9,160 nt of DNA from Gammaproteobacteria bacterium (GCA_021768055.1 JAASSE010000013.1:1-9160), one strand, 5' to 3'; positions 1 to 7,040 are shown, counted from the first letter of the stretch. Notes: generated by a model from the letters alone, not told the origin. Made by a program: numbers and translations.

Positions 1-868
1 CATCGAAAGCAATCGATTGAATATCATCCGGATCGACATAATCGCGGCCGTCGAGCCATGCGTGGGCACGCGCACAGCGGTCAATGGCAATAGTTGCACG
101 CGGGCTGGCACCATACAGTGACCATTGTGCAAGGTCATCGCCATACGCGCCAGGTTTGCGCGTCGCCAGTACGATGTGCAACAAGTATTCTTCAAGATTA
201 TCTGCCATGTAAACCTGCAACACTTCGCGACGCGCATCGAAAATACTTTGTTGTGCAATTTTCTGGATGTGTTTTTCCTGCGCGGTGGTACCGTTTAGCG
301 CTTCTTCGCGTGCCAATGAAAGAATTTCTTTTTCAGAGTCCGCTTCCGGATAGTCGATGCTGACGTGCATCAGGAAACGGTCGAGCTGTGCTTCGGGTAA
401 CGGGTATGTGCCTTCCTGTTCGATCGGATTCTGCGTTGCCATCACCATGTACAACTGAGGTAATTCATAAGTGATCTTGCCCACGGTAATCTGTCGTTCA
501 GCCATGGCTTCCAGCAGCGCTGACTGTACTTTCGCAGGTGCGCGGTTGATTTCATCTGCGAGTATCAGGTTATGGAACAGTGGCCCCTGCTGAAATACAA
601 ACGATCCGTCCTGCGGTCGGTACACTTCGGTACCGGTGAGATCAGCCGGCAACAGGTCGGGGGTAAACTGGATGCGGTGAAAATCGCTTTCGATACCGTC
701 GCTGAGCACCTTGACCGCCTTGGTTTTGGCCAGCCCCGGAGCACCCTCGACCAGCAGATGGCCGTCGCAGAGTAATGCTATCAGCATACGGTCTACCAGC
801 GTTTCCTGGCCAATGATGTGTTGTTGTACGTGTTGCTTGAGTTGCTGGATGGCTTCCTGGTTGTTCAT
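1..868 (-). CDS. MoxR-family AAA+ ATPase, C-terminal end cut by window edge
   Basis: MoxR ATPases act as chaperone-like AAA+ proteins, often helping metal-cofactor insertion or complex maturation together with VWA-domain proteins. The 289 visible residues begin MNNQEAIQQL at an ATG whose upstream AGGA is close to the start. Walker A is the MoxR form GAPGLAKT (residues 42-49, Lys48) and Walker B is LILADE (101-106), followed by INRAP. Sensor 1 is in MVMATQNP (141-148), and PEAQLDRF (159-166) is the family's arginine-finger region. YGASPRA (252-258) is the sensor 2 motif. Family members run to about 320-330 residues, so roughly 30-40 are missing beyond the edge, and the VWA or DUF58 partners usually found next would lie there too. 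The gene follows btuB in the same direction with 165 bases between them. The family is sure; the client protein cannot be told. Confidence 0.95.
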   Translation of the reverse strand, partial: MNNQEAIQQLKQHVQQHIIGQETLVDRMLIALLCDGHLLVEGAPGLAKTKAVKVLSDGIESDFHRIQFTPDLLPADLTGTEVYRPQDGSFVFQQGPLFHNLILADEINRAPAKVQSALLEAMAERQITVGKITYELPQLYMVMATQNPIEQEGTYPLPEAQLDRFLMHVSIDYPEADSEKEILSLAREEALNGTTAQEKHIQKIAQQSIFDARREVLQVYMADNLEEYLLHIVLATRKPGAYGDDLAQWSLYGASPRATIAIDRCARAHAWLDGRDYVDPDDIQSIAFD

Positions 869-1033
869 GAGTCCTGTTGCGCCTGGGGGAATCGGTTTTT
901 GCTAGGGATTCTATCAGAGCTCAGTTCGATCTTATAAACCCGGTGAAGTTCCTCGCGTTTGCGGGTACAGTGGCAAGGGGGAAGGTACTGGGGCACAGGG
1001 CGGTAAGACGCTGTGCTCCAGCTAATGGCTGGC
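869..1033. other. Intergenic region between btuB and moxR
   Basis: This 165-base gap separates two minus-strand genes. It contains an 11-bp stem near the btuB stop (listed separately). Reading toward moxR there are -10-like hexamers TATAAG (about 929-934) and TAGAAT (908-913), but neither has a convincing -35 box at normal spacing. moxR may have its own promoter here. No small gene or riboswitch was recognised. Confidence 0.4.
988..1021 (-). terminator. Hairpin after btuB, possible weak terminator
   Basis: CTGGGGCACAG (988-998) pairs with CTGTGCTCCAG (1011-1021). This gives an 11-bp stem with one imperfect position and a 12-base loop, 13 bases past the btuB stop codon. Position suggests it protects or ends the btuB transcript. 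No T-tract follows the stem on either strand, so it is not a standard intrinsic terminator. Confidence 0.4.
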
Positions 1034-2872
1034 TTAATGTAAATAACTCAAGCCAGCGAAGAAAGACAGCGGCGTATTGTTGGTGGTGTTGCCGTAGAAA
1101 TCGATCGTTGTCGAATATTCCTTGTCGAACAGGTTTTCAATTTTCGCTGTTGCTCTCCAGTGCCTGTCGATTTGCATGTCCGTCACCAGGTTGACAATAC
1201 CGTAGCCGGCTAGCTCGATGGTGTTGGCCGAGTCGGCAAAGCGGCTGCTCTGTGCCAGCAGGTTGGCGCCGAAGCTGTAGCGGTTGATGTTGCGCATCAG
1301 GCTCAGCTTGAGCGTCTGTTTTGCCCTGTTTTGCAGTACCTTGCCGGTGACCTTATTGACCGGGTCGATTAGGGCCAGGTTGACCGAACCCGACCAGCCC
1401 GCCAGCAGGGTATCGAGTTCAAATTCGATACCGTCAATTTCAACTTCTTCCGCGTTTTCCACGCTGGTAAAGCTGGCATTGGTGACAATCAGGTTTTCGA
1501 TTTCCGTGTGGAAAACGTGAATGTTCCACTGTCCCCAGATGCGCTCGCCGTGCAGAGAAATTTCTGTGGATCGCGATGTTTCCGGTTCGAGGTCCGGATT
1601 GCCGCTGAAAAACGGATCGTTAAAATATAATTCGTTGAAAGAGGGCGCCTTGAACGCGGTGCCGTAGGAGGCATTGACGCGCAGGTCACCGCGCACATCG
1701 TAGGACCAGGCAATGCTGCCAGTGCTGTGGTTGCCGAAGGCTTCGTTATCATCGATCCGGCCCGCCAGCTGTAGTTGATGGCGGCCAAATTTTTCCTGCA
1801 CCAGCGCGTATGCGCCTAAATTGTCCCGTTCGGTTTCGGCATAGTCTGTGGTGCTTTCCACTTCGTCATTAATGTAATCAACACCGAATGCAAATTGTCC
1901 CGTTTGTCTGAACAGTACTTCATTCTGAAAACGCACCTGATCGCGTACTGTTTTAAAAAACGTGCGTTCAAATATGATATTGCCGGGATTAAAGAAATCG
2001 TTTGAATTTCTTCTGGTATCCAGCTCATCAGTGCTCTGGCCGATATCGAACATCATGTCCCAGTGGGGTGATGTGCTGGTGTTAATGCCAAGAGTAATGT
2101 TCTGCTGTACGAAATCTGACACGTTATCAAAGGTATCATTGTCGAACTCAGTGTCGCCTTCGGCGTGAATGAATCCGGCATGGATGTCGGTATTGGTCGT
2201 CCATGCATGCCTGATGTTGATATTGACACTATTACTGCTGTGGCCATCGTCATCATCTTCCGAATCATTGGTTACGTTAAAGCCGTCGGTTGAGTAATGT
2301 CCGGCAGACAGGTTAAAGCGGGTATGCTCACCGGTTAGACCCAGGGTTGCATCAACATCGATGGTGTTGTTCGTGCCATAACTGGCAGATGCCGTTTTTA
2401 TGTCCCTGCCTTTCTTGGTGAAGATCTGGATCACACCGCCGATGGCTTCCGAGCCATAAAGTGATGAGCGGGGGCCGCGCACAACTTCAATGCGTTCAAT
2501 CTGGCTGATCGGTACCAGTTCGAGTGCCGCGGTTCCGGTAGTCGCTGAACCGATGATGATGCCGTCGAGCAGTATCAGCACATGGTCGGAATTTGTGCCG
2601 CGCAGGAAGGTACTGGTTTGATGACCGGGCCCGCCGGTAGTGGAAAAATCCAGACCGGGCACCTGTTCGCGCAATAACTGCGGCAGCGACTGGCTTTGTG
2701 ATTGCTGAATGTCTTCTTCCGTGATCACGCTGACAGGCGCCATGGTTTCATCGGTTGTCTGTGCGATGCGTGATGCTGTAATGATCGGGTGAAGTTCGGT
2801 TTCAGCCTGGACAGGCAAGTGTGCGGTTGCAGCCATGGCAATGAGCATGGCCGGAATACGGGCGTTTCCCAT
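1034..2872 (-). CDS. btuB: BtuB-type TonB-dependent vitamin B12 outer-membrane receptor
   Basis: Imports cobalamin across the outer membrane using TonB energy. The 612 residues match E. coli BtuB in length (614). A signal peptide ends near VQA (residue 23). A TonB box lies in LHPIITASR (27-35). The plug domain (about 40-155) carries FLRGTNSDHVLILLDG (89-104), VVRGPRSSLYG (130-140) and IGGVIQIFT (144-152), close to BtuB. The remainder is a beta barrel. Asp-rich loops at about 203-209 and 240-249 fall where E. coli BtuB has its calcium-binding aspartates. The protein ends SYLH, not with the usual terminal Phe. The ATG has AGGAGG 5 bases upstream (2878-2883), and an upstream cobalamin riboswitch confirms B12 as the ligand. 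A cobamide precursor is a less likely alternative. Inner-membrane BtuCDF is not in the window. Confidence 0.95.
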   Translation of the reverse strand: MGNARIPAMLIAMAATAHLPVQAETELHPIITASRIAQTTDETMAPVSVITEEDIQQSQSQSLPQLLREQVPGLDFSTTGGPGHQTSTFLRGTNSDHVLILLDGIIIGSATTGTAALELVPISQIERIEVVRGPRSSLYGSEAIGGVIQIFTKKGRDIKTASASYGTNNTIDVDATLGLTGEHTRFNLSAGHYSTDGFNVTNDSEDDDDGHSSNSVNINIRHAWTTNTDIHAGFIHAEGDTEFDNDTFDNVSDFVQQNITLGINTSTSPHWDMMFDIGQSTDELDTRRNSNDFFNPGNIIFERTFFKTVRDQVRFQNEVLFRQTGQFAFGVDYINDEVESTTDYAETERDNLGAYALVQEKFGRHQLQLAGRIDDNEAFGNHSTGSIAWSYDVRGDLRVNASYGTAFKAPSFNELYFNDPFFSGNPDLEPETSRSTEISLHGERIWGQWNIHVFHTEIENLIVTNASFTSVENAEEVEIDGIEFELDTLLAGWSGSVNLALIDPVNKVTGKVLQNRAKQTLKLSLMRNINRYSFGANLLAQSSRFADSANTIELAGYGIVNLVTDMQIDRHWRATAKIENLFDKEYSTTIDFYGNTTNNTPLSFFAGLSYLH

Positions 2873-2877
2873 GAGTT

Positions 2878-2883
2878 CCTCCT
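2878..2883 (-). promoter_or_regulatory. Strong ribosome binding site of btuB
   Basis: AGGAGG lies 5 bases before the btuB ATG. A GC-rich hairpin (GCGCG/CGCGC with a GGG loop, 2886-2898) sits two bases upstream of it, between riboswitch and ribosome site. Its position suits a translational expression platform, although no sequence that would mask AGGAGG was identified. Confidence 0.7.
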
Positions 2884-2921
2884 GTGCGCGCCCCGCGCGA
2901 TTTGTTGATAAGGTTCACTAC

Positions 2922-3113
2922 GGGCCGGTATCCGGGCTTATGAGTGTCGTCAGACTTGCACATCTCCTTCCCATGGCCATGCCACAGTGGATAGCGGTGT
3001 GCTTTTACTCAATCACCGTTGCGGGGGCAGCGTCAGAATGGCAACATTCCAGTGTGCTCGAAATATTGTGCACTGACTTCCCGTTTAACCCGCGTGTATT
3101 GCGGGCACCTGCA
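2922..3113 (-). ncRNA. Cobalamin riboswitch controlling btuB
   Basis: On the minus strand the conserved blocks of the AdoCbl/cobalamin riboswitch (Rfam Cobalamin class) occur in the right order. They are GGTGCCC near 3108, AAACGGGAAG (about 3077-3086), CTGCCCCCGCAAC (3018-3030), CCACTGTGGCATGG (about 2977-2990), GGGAAGG (2966-2972) and a B12-box variant AAGCCCGGATACCGGCC (2923-2939). GTCAG (3073-3077) pairs with CTGAC (3032-3036), supporting a peripheral helix. It begins just after a promoter and ends about 50 bases before btuB. The family predicts repression of btuB when cobalamin is plentiful. No U-tract terminator follows, and the short distance to the ribosome site suggests translational control (inference). 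Confidence 0.95.
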
Positions 3114-3123
3114 GGAAGGCCGC

Positions 3124-3152
3124 AATTTACAGAGGCACTTGCAGCGGGTCAA
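3124..3152 (-). promoter_or_regulatory. Sigma70-like promoter for the btuB riboswitch transcript
   Basis: TTGACC (3147-3152, 5 of 6 to consensus), a 17-base spacer and TAAATT (3124-3129, 4 of 6) on the minus strand predict a start near 3117, only a few bases before the first conserved riboswitch block. The -35 end lies within 20 bases of the divergent adenosyltransferase start codon, next to that gene's ribosome site. Confidence 0.7.
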
Positions 3153-3170
3153 TATCCATAAAGGCTAACG

Positions 3171-3728
3171 ATGGGCAATCGACTGACGAAAATCTACACG
3201 CGTACCGGTGATAAAGGTGATACCGGCATGGCGGATGGTTCGCGTGTTCGAAAAGACAGTGTGCTGATTAAAACACTGGGCGATATTGACGAGTTAAACA
3301 GTGTTCTGGGTTTGCTCCTCAATAGAACGGATGATACTTCGATCGTTGACACAATCCGGCAGGTGCAGAATGATCTGTTTGATCTTGGTGCAGAACTCAG
3401 TGCCTCGATCGACGTGCTGTCAGTCGATCATACAGACTGGCTGGAAAAGGAATTGGACAAAATGAACGAAAGCCTGCCGGCACTGAAAGAATTTATCCTG
3501 CCCGGCGGCGGCGAGGCGGCAGCGCTGTGTCATTTCGCACGCTCCGTGTGCCGCCGTGCTGAAAGAAGCCTGGTTGCATTGAACCAGGAAAGGGCGCTGC
3601 GCCCGGAGTTGCTGGCGTACATTAACCGTTTATCCGATTTCCTCTTTGTGCTGGCAAGAACGCTGACAAAGCTCAGCAGCGGTACGGAAGTGTACTGGCA
3701 ATCAAAAAGAATAGCAGACAGTGAATAG
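3171..3728 (+). CDS. PduO-type cob(I)yrinic acid a,c-diamide / cob(I)alamin adenosyltransferase
   Basis: Transfers the 5'-deoxyadenosyl group of ATP to cob(I)alamin, giving adenosylcobalamin in the cytoplasm. The 185 residues have the PduO/MMAB signatures. The N-terminal ATP-binding motif is KIYTRTGDKGDTG (7-19), followed by GDIDELN (37-43). FILPGGG (108-114), CRRAERSL (127-134) and YINRLSDFLFVLAR (150-163) also match, the last carrying the conserved Arg and Asp. Length is typical for a single-domain enzyme of this fold, unrelated to the CobA/BtuR type. AAAGG (about 3160-3164) precedes the ATG by 6 bases. The gene is divergent from btuB, so salvage and activation genes are adjacent. Its own leader has no riboswitch on the plus strand, and no clear plus-strand promoter was found. 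It might be expressed from within the DNA encoding the btuB riboswitch. Confidence 0.95.
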   Translation: MGNRLTKIYTRTGDKGDTGMADGSRVRKDSVLIKTLGDIDELNSVLGLLLNRTDDTSIVDTIRQVQNDLFDLGAELSASIDVLSVDHTDWLEKELDKMNESLPALKEFILPGGGEAAALCHFARSVCRRAERSLVALNQERALRPELLAYINRLSDFLFVLARTLTKLSSGTEVYWQSKRIADSE

Positions 3729-3772
3729 TGAACAGTGTGAAAAAATATTTTATCTGTTCACCTGGCACTGTT
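3728..3772 (+). repeat. Two overlapping, mutually exclusive inverted repeats before mak
   Basis: GTGAACAG (3728-3735) is perfectly complementary to CTGTTCAC (3754-3761), across an 18-base AT-rich loop. AACAGTG (3731-3737), sharing AACAG with the first arm, is complementary to CACTGTT (3766-3772). Only one of the two stems can form at a time. No T-tract follows at once. It could be an operator or an RNA switch-like hairpin between the adenosyltransferase and mak genes, or chance in an AT-rich gap. Confidence 0.45.
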
Positions 3773-3792
3773 AGCAATTAACCGTTTTTAAA

Positions 3793-4689
3793 ATGCACAT
3801 TGGCATCGACCTCGGCGGTACCAAAATCGAAGGCATTGCCATATCCGATGACGGTGAAGAACTGCTGCGCAAGCGTGTGCCAACACCTGCTGGTGGTTAC
3901 CAGGCAACCTTGCAGTTCATCACTGAACTCGTTGCTGAAATTGAGTCATCATTGGGTCGTAAAGGGTCTGTTGGTATCGGTACGCCGGGCGCAATTTCCC
4001 CGCTTTCCGGTCTGTTAAAGAATTCCAACTCGGTGTGCATGAACGGTAAGCCCGTGTTCGAGGACCTGTCGAAATTGCTTGAACGTGACATCCGCATCAC
4101 CAATGACGCCAACTGTTTTGCATTGTCAGAAGCGACCGATGGTGCCGCCGCCGGAGCAGAGGTCGTGTTCGGCGTTATTGTCGGCACCGGCACCGGCGCA
4201 GGTGTTGTTGTCAACGGCCATGTTTTGACAGGGCCCAATGCGATTGCCGGTGAATGGGGCCATAACCCGCTACCGTGGCCGCAGGCTGCAGAGCTGCCCG
4301 GGCCTGAATGCTATTGCGGCAAGCACGGCTGCATCGAAACCTTTCTGTCCGGACCCGGCCTGAGTCGTGATTACCTGGAGCAGTCAGGTGTAGCACTGGA
4401 TGCCAGGGAAATTGTCAGGCTTGCCACCGAGGGTGACGAACAGGCCGAATCCTGTTTGACGCAGTATGAAGACCGAATGGCCCGGGCGCTGGCGCATGTC
4501 ATTAACATACTCGATCCGACCGTGATCGTACTGGGTGGCGGTATGAGCAATATTGAAAGGCTGTATGTCAATGTGCCGAAGCTGTGGGGGCGGTATGTTT
4601 TTTCCGATGCGGTTGATACCAGGCTGGTTGTGCCGAAGTTCGGTGACTCAAGTGGAGTGCGTGGAGCAGCGTGGTTATGGTTAAATTAA
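3793..4689 (+). CDS. mak: ROK-family fructokinase (Mak-like)
   Basis: Phosphorylates a free hexose, most likely fructose, with ATP. The 298 residues read very much like E. coli Mak (302). Visible motifs are phosphate loop DLGGTK (6-11), NSN in KNSNS (76-80) and the catalytic Asp in NDANC (104-108). GTGTGAG (131-137), EWGHNPLPW (154-162), and the ROK zinc motif CYCGKHGCIE (173-182, with His157) follow. GGGMSN occurs late, and the C-terminus SSGVRGAAWLW is shared with Mak. The start follows a 64-base gap with no clear Shine-Dalgarno, only an AT-rich tract, but the ATG begins the canonical MxIGIDLGGT, so the start is secure. The preceding adenosyltransferase is on the same strand; no functional link to B12 is known. 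Glucokinase or N-acetylhexosamine kinase activity is possible in ROK proteins, but the Mak resemblance is strongest. Confidence 0.9.
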   Translation: MHIGIDLGGTKIEGIAISDDGEELLRKRVPTPAGGYQATLQFITELVAEIESSLGRKGSVGIGTPGAISPLSGLLKNSNSVCMNGKPVFEDLSKLLERDIRITNDANCFALSEATDGAAAGAEVVFGVIVGTGTGAGVVVNGHVLTGPNAIAGEWGHNPLPWPQAAELPGPECYCGKHGCIETFLSGPGLSRDYLEQSGVALDAREIVRLATEGDEQAESCLTQYEDRMARALAHVINILDPTVIVLGGGMSNIERLYVNVPKLWGRYVFSDAVDTRLVVPKFGDSSGVRGAAWLWLN

Positions 4690-4707
4690 ATAACCCGTTA
4701 AGTGCGA

Positions 4708-4734
4708 TTTACCGAGAATTGGCTGTGTTAGAAT
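4708..4734 (+). promoter_or_regulatory. Weak candidate promoter for the DUF6580-like gene
   Basis: TTTACC (4708-4713) and TAGAAT (4729-4734, 5 of 6 to TATAAT) are separated by 15 bases, slightly short. They would start transcription about 25 bases before the membrane-protein gene. Co-transcription with mak, 77 bases upstream, is equally possible. Confidence 0.3.
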
Positions 4735-4766
4735 GATGTCACTGACGAAGAGGCATTGAGAACATC

Positions 4767-5282
4767 ATGAATACAAGGCTGCTGACACTTTCACTGATCG
4801 TTTTTGCCATCGCGATGTTCAGGCTGCTGCCGCATCCACCCAATGTATCACCGGTCGCTGCGATGGCTTTGTTTGGCGGCGCCTATTTCGCCGACAAGCG
4901 CGTTGCTTTTCTGGTTCCCTTTATGGCGCTGTTGTTAAGTGACCTGATTATCGGTCTGCATGACACCATGATCTATGTTTACGGTGGCTTTGCGCTGACA
5001 GTCGCTATAGGTTTCTGGCTCAAAAACAACATGAACCTTACTCGTTTTGCATCTTCCGTGGTCGGCTCGTCCGTAGTTTTTTACCTGGTGACGAATTTTG
5101 GAGCATGGCTGAGCCACGGCAACCTGTATCCACAAACATTCGAGGGATTGATACAGGCATATGTTGCCGGCATTCCGTTCTTCCAGAATGCATTACTGGG
5201 CAACATCGTGTTTACCGCCTTGCTGTTCGGCGGCTTTATCACCCTGCAGAGGCGCGTGCCATCCCTGGCTGAAAGCAACTGA
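4767..5282 (+). CDS. Small integral membrane protein, DUF6580-like, function unknown
   Basis: A 171-residue, highly hydrophobic inner-membrane protein. Likely membrane segments are at about 5-20, 27-42, 46-64, 69-86, 95-115 and 134-160. The N-terminal block RLLPHPPN (19-26) followed by PVAAMALFGGAYF (29-41) is what I recall as typical of the DUF6580 family. Acidic and polar residues inside membrane regions (Asp59, Asn110, Asn141, Asn146) could matter for function. Size and helix count resemble ECF-transporter substrate-binding (S) components, and the gene lies near B12 uptake and activation genes, so a role in vitamin or sugar uptake can be guessed but not shown. No cysteine is present, unlike the B12 transporter BtuM, which uses one. 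Starts: GAAGAGG (4747-4753) is 13 bases off, TTGAG (4756-4760) 6 bases off. It converges on yadH with 32 bases between. Confidence 0.75.
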   Translation: MNTRLLTLSLIVFAIAMFRLLPHPPNVSPVAAMALFGGAYFADKRVAFLVPFMALLLSDLIIGLHDTMIYVYGGFALTVAIGFWLKNNMNLTRFASSVVGSSVVFYLVTNFGAWLSHGNLYPQTFEGLIQAYVAGIPFFQNALLGNIVFTALLFGGFITLQRRVPSLAESN

Positions 5283-5298
5283 TTTCTGCTTCCACGGC

Positions 5299-5313
5299 CG
5301 CAGCCGGTCTGCG
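5299..5313. other. Small hairpin between convergent genes
   Basis: CGCAG (5299-5303) pairs with CTGCG (5309-5313) around a 5-base loop in the 32-base gap between the converging membrane-protein and yadH genes. It is short and lacks a T-tract, so a terminator role is only possible. Confidence 0.25.
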
Positions 5314-5314
5314 A

Positions 5315-6088
5315 TCAGGGCTTGATGCCAGTGCCTTTGTCTAACAGGCGCACGGCAAAAATAAACAGCCCCGTAATGAACAGTATGATAATAATAAACG
5401 CTGTTGTCAGATCAATATCCGTAACCCCCAGCAAGCCATAACGAAAAGCATTTATCATGTACAGGATAGGATTTGCCAGGGATGCGTTTTGCCAGAACTC
5501 AGGCAGCATATTAATGGAATAAAAAATACCGCCCAGGTAGGTGAGTGGTGTCAGGATAAATGTAGGAATGATACTGATATCATCAAAAGTTTTTGCATAT
5601 ACCGCATTTATGAAACCGCCCAAAGCAAACAGTATCGATGTCAGGATGAATACCGCCAGGGTTACGCTATAACTGTGGAAGCTGATCTTGGTGAAAAACA
5701 GGGAAACAATGGTTACCACTATACCAACGACAATACCGCGTAACATACCACCCGAAACATATCCGGCCACGATAACGTAATTGGGTAAAGGCGATATCAT
5801 CATTTCTTCAACGCTGCGATGGAACTTGGCGCTGAAAAAGGACGATACGCAATTGGAATAGGCATTGCTGATAACCGACATCAATATAAGACCCGGAACG
5901 ATGTAGTCGATATAACTAATGCCGTCGATATCCCCAATCTGCGAACCGATGAGTTCGCCGAATATAATGAAGTACAGGGCAACAGTGATCGCAGGTGGTA
6001 CAACCGTTTGAATCCAAATGCGGATAAAGCGCAGGAATTCCTTGATGGTTATGGTTTTAAGAGCTGTGTATTGCGCGCTGAGTTTCAT
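5315..6088 (-). CDS. yadH: ABC-2 type transport permease, YadH family
   Basis: Membrane partner of the YadG ATPase in an ABC exporter of the ABC-2 superfamily; the substrate is unknown. The 257 residues match E. coli YadH (256) in length and motifs. These are RFIRIWIQTVVPP (20-32), YFIIFGELIGSQIGD (39-53), YIVPGLILMSVISNAY (62-77), then the family hallmarks AKTFDDIS (165-172) and PTFILTPLTYLGGIFYS (175-191), and NPILYMINAFRYG (206-218). About six membrane segments are expected. The start codon overlaps the end of yadG as ATGA, and no strong ribosome site precedes it, which points to translational coupling. E. coli yadGH has the same order. Other ABC-2 permeases (NodJ-like, DrrB-like) are related, but the hallmarks fit YadH best. 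Confidence 0.94.
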   Translation of the reverse strand: MKLSAQYTALKTITIKEFLRFIRIWIQTVVPPAITVALYFIIFGELIGSQIGDIDGISYIDYIVPGLILMSVISNAYSNCVSSFFSAKFHRSVEEMMISPLPNYVIVAGYVSGGMLRGIVVGIVVTIVSLFFTKISFHSYSVTLAVFILTSILFALGGFINAVYAKTFDDISIIPTFILTPLTYLGGIFYSINMLPEFWQNASLANPILYMINAFRYGLLGVTDIDLTTAFIIIILFITGLFIFAVRLLDKGTGIKP

Positions 6089-7005
6089 GGATAATCTTTA
6101 TTGTTCATCATGGAAATAAACTGTTGTTCGAGCCGATTGCTTTTATTTTTCATGCTCTTCACATTGATATTGCACTCGCTTAATCTTGCATACAGTGAAT
6201 TCATGCTCTGGCCTTTATGCAGGTCAACTTCCAGTGTGTGCTTGTCAAGCAACGTAATGTCGTAATCGCCGCAATCTGGAAGTGTTTCAAGTTCAGGCTC
6301 CACATAGAGCACAAAGCTTTCCATGCTTAACCGGTTGAGTAATGCTCGCATGTTGGTTTGTTCAACGGTAACGCCTTTGTCGATAATTGCAATGTTGTTG
6401 CAAAGACTCTCTGCTTCTTCAAGATAATGCGTCGTCAGTATAATTGTCGTGCCGTTGTCGTTCAGTTCACGCATAAATGACCACATCGAATGCCTGATCT
6501 CGATATCCACGCCAGCTGTCGGTTCATCCAGGATCAGCAGTTTTGGTTGATGAACCAGTGCGCGGGCGATCATCAACCGTCTTTTCATGCCGCCTGATAA
6601 TTCACGGGCCATATCGAAACGCCGGTCCCATAGCTCCAATTGCTTCAGATAGGTTTCGGCACGTTGCGTTGCGATCGCTCGGGGTATACCGTAATAACCG
6701 GCCTGGTTGATCAGGATTTCGCCAACCGGCTCAAAGATATTGAAATTGAATTCCTGCGGCACCAGGCCGATATGCATGCGCGCCGCAGCCGGGTCTTTAT
6801 CCAGGTCAACACCGTAGACAGTGACCTTGCCCGAGGTCTTGTTAATCAGCGAGCAGATGATGCCGATGGTGGTTGATTTACCGGCGCCATTGGGACCGAG
6901 CAGGGCGAAAAAATCACCCTGGTGGACCTCGAGATTGACACCGGACAGGGCTGCGACGCCGTTGCGGTAGGTCTTGTGAAGATTGTCGATCTGTAGAGCG
7001 TTCAA
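6085..7005 (-). CDS. yadG: ABC transporter ATP-binding protein, YadG family (TTG start)
   Basis: ATPase of the YadGH ABC-2 exporter. The 306 residues parallel E. coli YadG (308). Walker A is GPNGAGKST (37-45), the Q-loop lies in PQEFNFN (83-89), the signature is LSGGMKRR (136-143), Walker B is LLILDEP (156-162) and the switch His193 is in TTHYLEEAE. A YadG-like C-terminal extension ends with the KSNRLEQQFI region. The start is TTG at 7005. It is the only plausible start, because no ATG or GTG occurs in frame between the upstream stop (about 35 bases earlier) and the conserved N-terminus NALQIDNLHKTY. GGAAAG lies 5 bases upstream. yadG overlaps yadH by 4 bases and is divergent from a TetR gene with an operator-like repeat between them, suggesting local repression. 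Confidence 0.95.
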   Translation of the reverse strand: MNALQIDNLHKTYRNGVAALSGVNLEVHQGDFFALLGPNGAGKSTTIGIICSLINKTSGKVTVYGVDLDKDPAAARMHIGLVPQEFNFNIFEPVGEILINQAGYYGIPRAIATQRAETYLKQLELWDRRFDMARELSGGMKRRLMIARALVHQPKLLILDEPTAGVDIEIRHSMWSFMRELNDNGTTIILTTHYLEEAESLCNNIAIIDKGVTVEQTNMRALLNRLSMESFVLYVEPELETLPDCGDYDITLLDKHTLEVDLHKGQSMNSLYARLSECNINVKSMKNKSNRLEQQFISMMNNKDYP

Positions 7006-7040
7006 GCGTGCTTTCCGTTGATTTGTAAGTAATTGTTATT

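Noticed and set aside
961..1020. GCCACTG- and CCCGCAA-like words between btuB and moxR suggested a second cobalamin riboswitch.
   Set aside because: The blocks are in the wrong order and there is no B12 box or GGGAAGG in the right place; only the 2922-3113 element has the full set.
2835..3161. Plus-strand open frame of 108 codons across the btuB-adenosyltransferase gap.
   Set aside because: It runs antisense to btuB's start and the riboswitch, and its translation has no protein-like features or ribosome site.
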